This document shows positions 15,851 through 23,035 of a stretch of 41,249 nt of DNA, piece by piece. The DNA lies in IMG/VR virus record IMGVR_UViG_3300040801_001750, positions 1 through 41,249 of that record; one strand, 5' to 3'. The notes beneath the pieces are model-generated. The model had not been told where the DNA came from. It worked only from the letters and a program-made list of their open reading frames with translations, and searched no databases. Positions within the stretch are counted from its first letter, which is position 1, and the number at the start of each line of letters is the position of its first letter. Position numbers and translations under genes: made by a program. Origin of the DNA: a virus.

Positions 15851-16582
15851 ATGAAAATCACCGCACTCTGTGGGGTCGCATTGACCGCTTTCTTTTTGGC
15901 CTCCAGCGCCACAGCCGGCGACTGGGTCACCCAGGAGAAGGTTGACCCGATGACAGACGAGACCAAACGAAGCGCATTGGTTGTCAATGACCAGGGGCAC
16001 CAATTCTCTCTTTACCGAATCTCCGAGGGAGGGGAAGTATGGGCGAACTTTTCCCTTGGTGAAACTGACCTCGATACGCTATCAGGTGAGCGATTGCCGC
16101 GTCTGAGGGTCGACAAGCACGAGCTGGTTGATCTGCAGGACAAGAAGCGACTGACGGAAGTCATGCACCGGGCCGGCGATCGATCATTTCGAGTCTATGA
16201 GTGGGAGCCCAAGTGGATCAATTTCCATGTGTGGGGCGGCGACGGCAACCTGCCCGCCGAATTGCTCACAGACATCATGGAAGGCGAAACACTGCTCATT
16301 CAGTATTACCTCTCGACGGGCGGCTCTAAGTATTCTGAATTCACGTTGGAGGGCGCAAAACCTGCCATCGCAGAGGCTTTGCAGATCGATGGTGACATTG
16401 ATCCGGAGTTGCTCGAGCGGGCTGAGGTCGAACGTGAAGCGCTAAAAGGTGCCCGCCAGCGGTGTAATTCGCTCAGAGGAAAGGAGCGCGACAGCTGCAA
16501 CTCCAGACTGACGGAATGCATGCAACTCATGGGCAGCAGCAGCGAAGCCCACCACGATATCTTCATGCGTTGCATGGAGTGA
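15851..16582 (+). CDS. Exported (periplasmic) accessory protein, moron
   Basis: A 243-residue protein on the strand opposite to its neighbours. ATG 15851 is chosen because it gives a perfect Sec signal peptide (MKITALCGVALTAFFLASSA, cleavage after ATA) and has AGGGG upstream; a longer in-frame start at 15722 has no such support. The mature part opens DWVTQEKVDPMTDETKRSAL, a WxxxxxxxPMTD pattern seen in VasI/IalB-like periplasmic proteins. The C-terminus holds four cysteines (RCNSLRGKERDSCNSRLTEC then RCME), which could pair in the periplasm. As a self-contained opposite-strand gene it is likely expressed in the lysogen and to change the host envelope. Function is unknown. Confidence 0.75.
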   Translation: MKITALCGVALTAFFLASSATAGDWVTQEKVDPMTDETKRSALVVNDQGHQFSLYRISEGGEVWANFSLGETDLDTLSGERLPRLRVDKHELVDLQDKKRLTEVMHRAGDRSFRVYEWEPKWINFHVWGGDGNLPAELLTDIMEGETLLIQYYLSTGGSKYSEFTLEGAKPAIAEALQIDGDIDPELLERAEVEREALKGARQRCNSLRGKERDSCNSRLTECMQLMGSSSEAHHDIFMRCME

Positions 16583-16591
16583 GCCTGGCCT

Positions 16592-16611
16592 GGGTAGGAG
16601 ATTTCCTACCC
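16592..16611. repeat. 20-bp near-perfect palindrome, copy 1
   Basis: GGGTAGGAGATTTCCTACCC lies between the convergent stops of the exported-protein gene (16582) and the RexB-like gene (16625). One position breaks the symmetry. A perfect version occurs at 18227-18248. No run of T follows on either strand, so it is not a normal intrinsic terminator. It may be a protein-binding site or a boundary of inserted DNA. Confidence 0.7.
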
Positions 16612-16624
16612 GAATTGCTACCGG

Positions 16625-17122
16625 TCAGTTGCCCCGCTTCTTGACGCCTAGGAAGCCGACCATGATGTAGCTGATGCGGAAAAAGGAAAGTGCCAGAAGA
16701 GCGATGAAGAACACCCAGATCGCGATTAGCAGCACGGGCGGCGGGTAAGCCCAGAAAAATGCGAGAAACGCCGTGATGGCTACCGCCATCCCTGCCACAA
16801 TGCTTTCCGTGACGTAACTGGCCAACGCCGCTGCGGCGGTCGTCTTTCGGATTTTCTCCATGACGGGCGAATCCATACCAATCATCACGGCTGTAGCGGT
16901 GCCGACAAACCCCGTGAAAATCGCGGCCAGAGTCAGGGAGGAAACAAGAGCCATTCCGAAGTTCTCTTTCCCTGGCACAGGGCAGCCGAGGCGCCACCAG
17001 AAAACGAGAACAGCAAGGGCACCGAGCCGCGGATAGTAGCGCTCGAATGTTCGGGACTGCATGACACGGCCTAAACGAACCGGTCCCGCCAGTTTCTGAA
17101 TGCTACTCTCAACGCCTGCCAT
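16625..17122 (-). CDS. Four-helix membrane protein, RexB-like partner (candidate exclusion effector)
   Basis: A 165-residue protein with four predicted transmembrane segments, at about residues 32-50 (LGALAVLVFWWRLGC), 57-82 (ALVSSLTLAAIFTGFVGTAT), 93-125 (ALASYVTESIVAGMAVAITA) and 127-155 (VLLIAIWVFFIALLALSFF), then a short basic tail. ATG 17122 is preferred over ATG 17062 because AGGAGA lies five bases upstream; this makes it overlap the preceding gene by 52 bp. Size and topology match lambda RexB (144 residues, four helices, ion-channel effector), and the upstream gene matches RexA in size. KwaA of Kiwa is also a four-helix protein. Sequence homology is not claimed; function inferred from architecture and pairing. 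Confidence 0.6.
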   Translation of the reverse strand: MAGVESSIQKLAGPVRLGRVMQSRTFERYYPRLGALAVLVFWWRLGCPVPGKENFGMALVSSLTLAAIFTGFVGTATAVMIGMDSPVMEKIRKTTAAAALASYVTESIVAGMAVAITAFLAFFWAYPPPVLLIAIWVFFIALLALSFFRISYIMVGFLGVKKRGN

Positions 17123-17949
17123 CGATCTCTCCTCGGAATTCTCCGGTCTTCTGCCAACTCCATTGTTTGTTCATATGTCAGTCGCTGGTTCAGAAGATCC
17201 AGCGTCTCGACCCCGGCGTCCACTTGCTCGAGCACCCCGACATGGACGCGATGAAAGCCGTCGGACTCGCCACCGCGTATGAGGCGGTCAATTCGCTCAA
17301 GCGATCGCTCGATACCTTGGGCAAGAGTGCCTCGCTCACGCCCCATGCTCAGCTGAATACTCGCGCGTCGCGCGTTTGAAGCATGACCAGCGCGAAGCGC
17401 CGGGCCAACGGCCACATCGTCGTCCCACTCTTCAGTAGTCAGTTCCTGTGGTGCAATTGAAATGTCGATTCTGCGAGACGCGATGCGATTAGCAAAGCGA
17501 TCATGTGTGCGCTCGTCAAGCAGAATCTGTGGCTCAAAGGCGGCGGGGCGGTCCGCACTGTAACGGGCAAAGTAGTCGAGAAGCGACCCTACCCGAACGC
17601 CCTGATGGTTGTACTGCACGATCAGGTGCCGCGTTTCGGGGTCATACAACGCCGCCGTGTCTTCAGTCGGGTACTCATCGGGCTCATACTCATGCCCTTC
17701 CACCGGCCGCGCCAAACTGCCCTTTCCAGGGCCGTGTGTTTCGCGGAACCACACCATATCCATCAGGTAGACGCCCAGCGCGTTGTCGTGACTGACGGTT
17801 TCCGCACGAATGCGCTTGTTGCCCACCGATCTAACGCGCCGGTCAAGCTGTCGTTGATTCGCCACCTGCTGAATCGATTCTTCGAGCGGCGGCGAACCAT
17901 CCGGGCGCAAAATTCTAAACGCATGGATTTTGACAGTTGTTTCGGTCAC
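17071..17949 (-). CDS. RexA/DUF6731-like cytosolic protein (candidate exclusion sensor)
   Basis: A 292-residue soluble protein (MTETTVKIHAFRILRPDGSP). A mid-protein pattern, TAALYDPETRHLIVQYNHQG then VRVGSLLDYFARYS, looks like the 'strand, turn, GV-x-x-x-L-x-x-Y-L' section of DUF6731-type proteins and the equivalent region of lambda RexA (279 residues). A strand-rich block follows (RIASRRIDISIAPQEL) and then a long basic helical C-terminus. It overlaps the four-helix membrane protein gene. A gene order of cytosolic sensor then membrane effector is that of rexA-rexB; Kiwa (KwaA-KwaB) has the reverse order. Base composition is lower in GC than the flanking head genes, as for a recently acquired cargo pair. 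DUF assignment is from memory and needs a profile search. Confidence 0.5.
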   Translation of the reverse strand: MTETTVKIHAFRILRPDGSPPLEESIQQVANQRQLDRRVRSVGNKRIRAETVSHDNALGVYLMDMVWFRETHGPGKGSLARPVEGHEYEPDEYPTEDTAALYDPETRHLIVQYNHQGVRVGSLLDYFARYSADRPAAFEPQILLDERTHDRFANRIASRRIDISIAPQELTTEEWDDDVAVGPALRAGHASNARRASIQLSMGRERGTLAQGIERSLERIDRLIRGGESDGFHRVHVGVLEQVDAGVETLDLLNQRLTYEQTMELAEDRRIPRRDRWQALRVAFRNWRDRFV

Positions 17950-18371
17950 GGATTCCCTCCCTGTTGATCGCCAGCGCCCAGATCGCCGGGCTCCCTCTAC
18001 AGGTGATTCTGCCCCAGACCCCCTGACACGCGCAAATCCCGGCCAGAATCATCCTGGCAGTGGCGTTGCATTGGATTGCAAACGGGGTTAGCAGGACAAT
18101 CTCTGTAACGCGGGATTCGGTACTACAAGGAAATCGATTCCTGGCCCACGCTTCAGACCACTGGCGAGAAGGCGGAAACGGTCGTGAAGCGGCGTTGCCA
18201 GCGCTCTTACAGTGCGTTCTGACAACCGGGTAGGAAATTTCCTACCCGAACTGTCGCGGATCTCCGACTAGCCAGGTGCTTGCCCGATCGGGAGAATAGG
18301 TCGTGCCGGTCGGCCAAAGTCAGGGTGTACGCTATCGCAGCTCAGTGAACCCGACTCGTCCGGCTTCGACT
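17950..18371. promoter_or_regulatory. 422-bp gene-free region with phased motif and palindrome
   Basis: No open frame here looks real. It holds a motif at 18054-18080 (CTGGCA, GTTGCA and ATTGCA, spaced 11 and 10 bp on the plus strand), like the one before the fibre gene. It also holds a perfect palindrome at 18227-18248 and a CCCGATCGGG palindrome near 18283-18292. As the leader of the RexA/RexB-like pair it is the likely place of an independent promoter, which would let the pair be expressed apart from the late operon. No clear sigma-70 promoter is evident by eye. Confidence 0.4.
18227..18248. repeat. Perfect 22-bp palindrome, copy 2
   Basis: CGGGTAGGAAA followed by its exact reverse complement TTTCCTACCCG. 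It is the fully symmetric version of the element at 16592-16611, differing at one position in the shared 20 bp. It lies 124 bp after the stop of the 18372-18860 gene and about 280 bp before the RexA-like start, so the two copies bracket the RexA/RexB-like pair. No T-run follows on either side. Confidence 0.75.
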
Positions 18372-18860
18372 TCATTCGTAAGCGCGTAAAACCTGCTCGA
18401 CAAAGCTCAGCGCATGAGACTTCACCCACTCTTCGTCCACTGCCTTGATGGGCGTAGGTGCACGCTTCGGCACACCGGGGATATCCTCCTTATCCCGAGC
18501 AGCGCGGCCACTGTATGAAGTGCTGATTTCGATGGACGGTGCAGCACCAGGCGCGAACTTGAAAGATATCGCGGACGGTGGATTCTTCTGAGTGCCTTCC
18601 TCATTGCCGTAGGCAAAATAAAAACTAACGCTTGGCGCCGGAAAAAGCCGTTGTGAATAATCATCTACGTTAGAGCGATGTCCTCGCTGACCGAGTGCCA
18701 CTGACAGCTGCCCCAGGGTTGGAAGCACCACATCAGACAAGACATCGGCCACTGCCTGCCGAAACTTTTCGTCCTTTGCCTCAGCGCGCTGCTTCTCGGA
18801 TTCGGCGGCCTCCAAACGCTCCTCGTGCTCGGCCAGTAGTCGATCGATCTCGTCTGACAT
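18372..18860 (-). CDS. Hypothetical cytosolic protein in accessory island
   Basis: A 162-residue protein, MSDEIDRLLAEHEERLEAAE, starting with a charged coiled-coil of about 45 residues. A mixed alpha/beta region follows, with VSFYFAYGNEEGTQKNPP and ISFKFAPGAAPSIEISTSYS. The ATG has a strong AGGAGGG site seven bases upstream. No signal peptide, membrane segment or known motif. Its own ribosome site and spacing (about 100 bp to the next gene upstream) suggest a separately acquired gene. Function unknown. Confidence 0.65.
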   Translation of the reverse strand: MSDEIDRLLAEHEERLEAAESEKQRAEAKDEKFRQAVADVLSDVVLPTLGQLSVALGQRGHRSNVDDYSQRLFPAPSVSFYFAYGNEEGTQKNPPSAISFKFAPGAAPSIEISTSYSGRAARDKEDIPGVPKRAPTPIKAVDEEWVKSHALSFVEQVLRAYE

Positions 18861-18961
18861 AGAGAATCCCTCCTATTGAAAACGTCCGGCCACGTGACCG
18901 GGCTCGTTCGGAAAATTCTGCCGTACCGAACCGACGTGGCGCAATGGCCGTGCAGAGAGCA

Positions 18962-19315
18962 CTACTGAGCCCACCTGAGCACGAGAGACAGAATGAGGAT
19001 GACTGCGCCACCAAAGATCCAGGCAATCAGTACAGAAGCAGTGGCGATCAAGGCAGCCATCGAGATGACGGCGAGGAGTCCACCAGCGGCCTGGAAGGCT
19101 ATGGCGCGATGGACGTGCCGGGTAAAACCGGCGAGCGCGATGCTGGCGACAGATAGCGGCAACGCGATCGCAGCAGACAGCAGGGACCACCAGGCGGCAC
19201 CCGTCGGTTCAGGCATCGATGCGACAGAGTGTATTACGGCAACGCTAACGCCAGCGCTAGCTGCTGCCATAATCCTGGCGCCGCTCCCTAGATTCGCCCT
19301 CGATGTCACTCCCAT
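18962..19315 (-). CDS. Small multi-pass membrane protein
   Basis: Three to four hydrophobic segments in about 117 residues: a Gly/Ala/Val-rich first segment (AAASAGVSVAVIHSVAS), AAWWSLLSAAIALPLSVASI, AIAFQAAGGLLAVISMAALI and a last one ending LILSLVLRWAQ. The start is uncertain: ATG 19315 (used here), ATG 19270 with an AGGA nearby, or TTG 19351. The gene lies in the accessory island after the fibre pair. It could be a superinfection-exclusion or envelope-modifying protein, but nothing beyond membrane location is shown by the sequence. Confidence 0.5.
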   Translation of the reverse strand: MGVTSRANLGSGARIMAAASAGVSVAVIHSVASMPEPTGAAWWSLLSAAIALPLSVASIALAGFTRHVHRAIAFQAAGGLLAVISMAALIATASVLIAWIFGGAVILILSLVLRWAQ

Positions 19316-19358
19316 TTGCGTATTGTGCCGCAGTTCAAACAGGCTTCGCAATTGGCTA

Positions 19359-19751
19359 CTACAAGCGTCTCAAATACGCCGCGCGGAAGATCTCATTGAC
19401 GGTGTCGTCGCTGAGCGTGAGGGCCTGGGCGATTTGCTGGCACAGCAGGCCGTCGCGGGAGACGTGGGCCTCGTGCTGGATGGCGATCTTGGCGGCGGGG
19501 TTGGTCTCGAGGGCGGCCTGGAGGCCGTTGTAGACCTCGGGCCAGTTCTCGAGGAGCTCGATGAGGAGGTGGCCGGTACGGACCTGGGCCGGCGTGTGGT
19601 AGCCCTGTTCGACGGCCCACGCCTCGGCTTCGCTCGAGACTTCGACGGTCATTGTGTCGCCGTGGTCTTCTACCAGACGATAGTTGATTCCGTTGGGTAG
19701 GTTGGGGCGACGAGGGCGCGCATGAGGATCCGTTGTTGCTGTGACTTCCAT
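19359..19751 (-). CDS. Fibre-coupled hypothetical protein (candidate fibre assembly partner)
   Basis: A 130-residue soluble protein whose ATG (19751) shares its first base with the stop of the fibre gene (TGATG), so it is translationally coupled to it. The N-terminal 25 residues are Pro/Arg-rich (TDPHARPRRPNLPNGINYRL); the remainder is helical (GHLLIELLENWPEVYNGLQA, and SDDTVNEIFRAAYLRRL). Genes coupled behind fibre genes usually encode fibre chaperones. The sequence does not match the known tfa or DUF4376 families by eye, so this is a positional inference. Confidence 0.55.
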   Translation of the reverse strand: MEVTATTDPHARPRRPNLPNGINYRLVEDHGDTMTVEVSSEAEAWAVEQGYHTPAQVRTGHLLIELLENWPEVYNGLQAALETNPAAKIAIQHEAHVSRDGLLCQQIAQALTLSDDTVNEIFRAAYLRRL

Positions 19752-21250
19752 CAGTTAGCGCCCTCCGCAATAGCACGGTAAGCGAGAAAGCTTCCGAGAG
19801 TTTGAAAGGATCGATGCGTCCACACGCCCGCGTAGCGAGCCGTGAGCGGAGTAACAGAAACTCCGAAGTTACCAGAATCGTACCTTCGAGAGTGCTCTAC
19901 CGATACAGCGAGAGTGTCAGTTGTTGTTTCTAGGCTAGCCGTCAGCAGCGGAACCACATTAGCCATTTTTTGCACAGTATAAGAAACTGTCCCCGTCAAT
20001 AAAGTGGTCACTGTGCCATTCACTGACTCTTCGACTACCAGAGAATCCCGACTTAGGCCAAACCTAACCCAATTAGCTGCATCGGCCGCGAAGAGAAAAC
20101 CGGCGAGATCTCCCGTGCGATGAGATACAACGCGAAAGCCCCTGATCACCGTTTCGTAGTTGCTGACGCTCGGCTCTTGCAAGTCGACCACGCTTGCAGC
20201 CATATCGCCGTCGGACCAGGAGCCGTTTCCGAACGCGCGTAGGTTGCGAACCTCCATCTCGTCGTATGTGCCAAGCGCTGACCAAGCGTGACCGCTTTTC
20301 GACGTTCCGAGAGGGCCGTCAGCACGAAGGAAATTGTCCCACGCATAGTCGCTGACGAACGGCGGGATCATCGAGGCGTCAGGAGGCAGCCGGTAAAGAC
20401 CATACCCGTCAGCCCCATCCGTCTGTGGCACCAGCCCCGCACCCTCGCCAGTCGGATCAGGAATCGTCGCGGCGGCTGCCTGCGCCTGATCGCGCGCGGT
20501 CTGCGCCTCGTCGCGGGCGGTCTCCGAGCCGGTCTGTGCGAGCTGCGCGGCATCCCTTGCGGTCTCGGCTGCTGCCTGTGCTGTCTGCGCGGCATTACGC
20601 GCGGCCTCGGCGGCTGTCTGTGCCTGCTCGGCTGCCGACTGCGCGGCCTGGGCGGCGTCGCGGGCGTTAGTGCTGTCGTCGCGCGCGGATTCGGCTGCCG
20701 TCTGCGCGGCTAGGGCCGCGTCCCGAGCGGCCTCGGCGGCGGTCTGGGCTTGCTCGGCCGCGGTACGGGCGGCCGCCGAAGCGGTGGCATCGCCCGAGGC
20801 GGCTGTGGCGCTGGCCGCTGCCGCAGTGGCGGACTGCTCTGCATCGTTGGCGTGGGAGGCTGCTGTAGCGGCGGCCGCCTGCGCTTCCTGCAGTGCGGCC
20901 TGGCTGGCACTGACTTTCGGGAATGGATCTTCGCTGATGATCGCCGTCAGGTTGACGGGCCCGGCCTCTGGCACGGTGACCTTGAACGCCCACTCCGGCC
21001 GGCTGCCGCCGGCGCGAAAGACTTGCACCTGGTACTGGGTGGCACGGCGGCCGCGCTCGTTGGGCCAGCACTCGAACGAGCCCGCGCCGTTGGCGTCGGC
21101 CACGGCCCGGCCGGGCTTGGGGCGGATGACGGTACCGGTGGCGTCGTCGATGTCGTTGGCGGTGAGCTGCCACTGCACGACGGCGCCTTCGCTGAGCTCG
21201 CCGAGCTGGTCGGCCAGCTCGAAGGTGATGGTGGTGGTTGGAATGCTCAT
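19751..21250 (-). CDS. Tail fibre-like protein with Ala-rich coiled-coil shaft
   Basis: A 499-residue protein in three parts. Residues 1-110 are a beta domain (MSIPTTTITFELADQLGELS; later FECWPNERGRRATQYQVQVF), of the kind that fixes fibres to the tail. Residues about 115-275 form a long Ala/Gln/Thr coiled coil with a recurring A-x-x-A-R-D-A-A-x-x-A-Q unit. Residues about 285-499 are a compact beta-rich head (LYRLPPDASMIPPFVSDYAW, HAWSALGTYDEMEVRNLRAF) likely to be the receptor-binding or sugar-binding part. The DNA for the head domain is clearly more AT-rich than that for the shaft, a sign of domain exchange. Unusually it lies between head genes gpG and the protease, not in the tail module. 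It could instead be a capsid fibre. Confidence 0.7.
   Translation of the reverse strand: MSIPTTTITFELADQLGELSEGAVVQWQLTANDIDDATGTVIRPKPGRAVADANGAGSFECWPNERGRRATQYQVQVFRAGGSRPEWAFKVTVPEAGPVNLTAIISEDPFPKVSASQAALQEAQAAAATAASHANDAEQSATAAAASATAASGDATASAAARTAAEQAQTAAEAARDAALAAQTAAESARDDSTNARDAAQAAQSAAEQAQTAAEAARNAAQTAQAAAETARDAAQLAQTGSETARDEAQTARDQAQAAAATIPDPTGEGAGLVPQTDGADGYGLYRLPPDASMIPPFVSDYAWDNFLRADGPLGTSKSGHAWSALGTYDEMEVRNLRAFGNGSWSDGDMAASVVDLQEPSVSNYETVIRGFRVVSHRTGDLAGFLFAADAANWVRFGLSRDSLVVEESVNGTVTTLLTGTVSYTVQKMANVVPLLTASLETTTDTLAVSVEHSRRYDSGNFGVSVTPLTARYAGVWTHRSFQTLGSFLAYRAIAEGAN
20426..20908 (-). repeat. Ala-rich heptad/undecad repeat region of the fibre gene
   Basis: About 160 residues built from variants of AQTAAEAARDAA and AETARDEAQTARD encode a continuous trimeric coiled-coil shaft. 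At the DNA level the repeats read as recurring ctgcgcggc and cggcggctg blocks, which makes the region prone to length change by recombination. Confidence 0.7.
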
Positions 21251-21271
21251 GGCTCACCTCTGTAGAACATC

Positions 21272-21298
21272 GTTGCAAGGGCGTTGCATTCGGTTGCA
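21272..21298 (-). promoter_or_regulatory. Three helically phased TGCAAC repeats upstream of the fibre gene
   Basis: On the minus strand TGCAAC occurs three times with start-to-start spacing of 10 and 11 bp, 22-48 bp before the fibre ATG (21250). Repeats on one helical face suggest cooperative binding of an activator. A related, weaker array lies at 18054-18080 before the RexA-like gene. A GAGGTGA ribosome site follows between it and the ATG. Confidence 0.45.
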
Positions 21299-21365
21299 AA
21301 CCGGCCTCGCCGGTTCTCGGCGGGCCGTGGCGGCTTAAATCGCTCTCGATCCATCTGAGGCGCTC

Positions 21366-21851
21366 TCAGGCCGTCGGGCCAATCTGGGCCTCGAGGTGCT
21401 CGTTGGCGATCTCGAGGATGGCGGTTTCGTCGTCGCCGGAGATGCCGACCATCTCGCGCGCGGGGATGTCGCCGAACGGGATGGGTTGGCCTCGGGTCGT
21501 CTCTCCGAACTCGCCCCGCTTGGCCCCGAACTGCATGACGGCCGACTGGATCAGCGGCGAGCCGAAGTCCAGGCCGGTGCTGGTGGCTTGGTAGCTCCAC
21601 TCGCTGGCCAGCCGGCCGGATTCGCCGTGCAGCGGCCGGGTGTCGCTGTGCTTCTGCAGGGCCAAAGTCACGACCGACTTGGGCGCCCACTGCGACCCGT
21701 CGGGTGCTTCGGTGTTCTTGAAGCGCTCCTTCGTGGAGACGATCAGATACTCGCCGATGTCCTGGAATGTGGCGCGCATGCGATCCGGGTAGCGCTGCAA
21801 CCGGGCGAAGGCGTCCATCACCTTGCGATCATCGAGCTTGAATTCGATCAC
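21366..21851 (-). CDS. Phage virion morphogenesis protein (Mu gpG-like)
   Basis: A 161-residue protein starting at GTG 21851, which overlaps the gpF stop (GTGA) and has GGAGGTGG six bases upstream. This decides the start against a much longer frame open to 22427 that is only the shadow of gpF. It reads MIEFKLDDRKVMDAFARLQR and contains the family's IGEYLIVSTKERFKN and PDGSQWAPKS motifs plus a C-terminal GDIPAREMVGIS. In Mu, gpG is a virion-morphogenesis/tail-completion protein that follows gpF. It is the last gene before the accessory island. Confidence 0.88.
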   Translation of the reverse strand: MIEFKLDDRKVMDAFARLQRYPDRMRATFQDIGEYLIVSTKERFKNTEAPDGSQWAPKSVVTLALQKHSDTRPLHGESGRLASEWSYQATSTGLDFGSPLIQSAVMQFGAKRGEFGETTRGQPIPFGDIPAREMVGISGDDETAILEIANEHLEAQIGPTA

Positions 21852-23035
21852 GGCGCCACCTCCTGGAAGGTGAGATCGCGCAGCGCCAGGGTACGGCTCT
21901 GTGCCTGGCGTTCGAACAGGGCCGTGACGGTGGCGGCGTCCAGGCGCTTGGTGATGCGCACCAGGTCGCGGCCGCCGCGGTTGACCAGGTCGATGGCGTC
22001 GGGCGCGTTGAGCATGGCCGGCAGGCGGCCGTAGGCTTCGGGCGAGACGCCGGCGCGGGCCACCAGGCTGCGGTCGATCGAGAAATCGAACTGGTCGACG
22101 GTCTCGCCCACCAGGCTGCCGATGCGCTCGGCCTGGGCGCTGGTGAGCAGGCCCAGGGTGCGCGTGGGCTGGATCTCGACGGACTGCCAGTCCTGGGTGA
22201 TGCGCTGGGCGTAGCGGCGCACGTCGTCGGCGACCGACGGCAGTGATCGGTAGGAGGTGGCCAGGTCGTCGCGCACCGACTGCGGCACGGCGGCCATGAA
22301 GGCGTGGGCCAGTTCGCGCTCCCACTGCACGGCCTTTGCGGCCATGTTGCGAACCGCGTGCTGCACGGTGGCACCGGGGCGGTAGTCCCAGCCTTCGTCG
22401 ATACCGGGCGGATCCACGGAATCCCAACCCTCGGGCGGCTGCTTGCTCATGTCGCCGCCCAGCCGGCGCGCGCCGGCTTCCGATCGGGCGCCCACGACAT
22501 AGCAGCTGCAGCCCCAGCCGTTGGGCGGGCTGTGCGTCTGCCAGAAGGGGTGATCGGCCGGCAACACCATGCCGTCCCAGGACAGGTGGTGCGGCCGCGG
22601 CTCCAGGCTGCCGCCGTGGCGATAGACCAGGTAGGGAAAGCCGCCCTCGGCCAGCTGGGCGTTGCGCCCGGCGGCGTAGCTGGTGCGCGCGTTGGTGCGG
22701 TAAATGATGCGGGTGCGCCAGGCGCGGCCGGCGGCGGTGCTCTCGCCCGTCCAGCCGTGCCAGCCGTTGCGCTCGACGATGGCGCGGAAGTCCTTGCGGA
22801 AGGCCTCGAGCGTGGTGCCCTCGCTGATGGCTCGATCGACGGCCGCGCCCAGGTCGGCGAGCAGATCGGCCTTGGTGGCGCCGGCGACCATGAAGGCCCG
22901 GTCGTGCGCGGATCCGATCAGATCGTCCCAGCGCGCCGTGGGCACCAGGTTGCCGAGCTTCTGGCGGAAGAAGGCCAGCTGCTCGGCGAACGGCCGCTTG
23001 AACGTGCCGGTCAGGACTGACGGATGCTCAGCCAC
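21848..23035 (-). CDS. Minor head protein (Mu gpF / SPP1 gp7-like)
   Basis: A 395-residue protein, MAEHPSVLTGTFKRPFAEQL. The central part has the phage Mu F / SPP1 gp7 head-morphogenesis signature: RAWRTRIIYRTNARTSYAAG, then YRHGGSLEPRPHHLSWDGMV, LPADHPFWQTHSPPNGWGCS and a C-x-C (GCSCYV). The C-terminal 150 residues are extra to the minimal domain. It starts 8 bases inside the portal gene's end. Such proteins bind the portal and are needed for head assembly; a few copies are ejected. Confidence 0.88.
   Translation of the reverse strand: MAEHPSVLTGTFKRPFAEQLAFFRQKLGNLVPTARWDDLIGSAHDRAFMVAGATKADLLADLGAAVDRAISEGTTLEAFRKDFRAIVERNGWHGWTGESTAAGRAWRTRIIYRTNARTSYAAGRNAQLAEGGFPYLVYRHGGSLEPRPHHLSWDGMVLPADHPFWQTHSPPNGWGCSCYVVGARSEAGARRLGGDMSKQPPEGWDSVDPPGIDEGWDYRPGATVQHAVRNMAAKAVQWERELAHAFMAAVPQSVRDDLATSYRSLPSVADDVRRYAQRITQDWQSVEIQPTRTLGLLTSAQAERIGSLVGETVDQFDFSIDRSLVARAGVSPEAYGRLPAMLNAPDAIDLVNRGGRDLVRITKRLDAATVTALFERQAQSRTLALRDLTFQEVAP

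Noticed and set aside
16625-17949. Firm naming of the pair as rexAB or kwaAB
   Set aside because: Similarity is in size, topology and a short motif only; gene symbols would overstate the evidence.
16592-18248. Palindromes as ordinary intrinsic terminators
   Set aside because: Stems are AT-centred without a loop and no T-run follows on either strand.
21366-22427. 353-codon minus-strand frame reaching upstream of gpG
   Set aside because: Only its last 161 codons are real; the upstream part is an out-of-frame shadow of gpF. A strong ribosome site and GTGA overlap fix the start at 21851.
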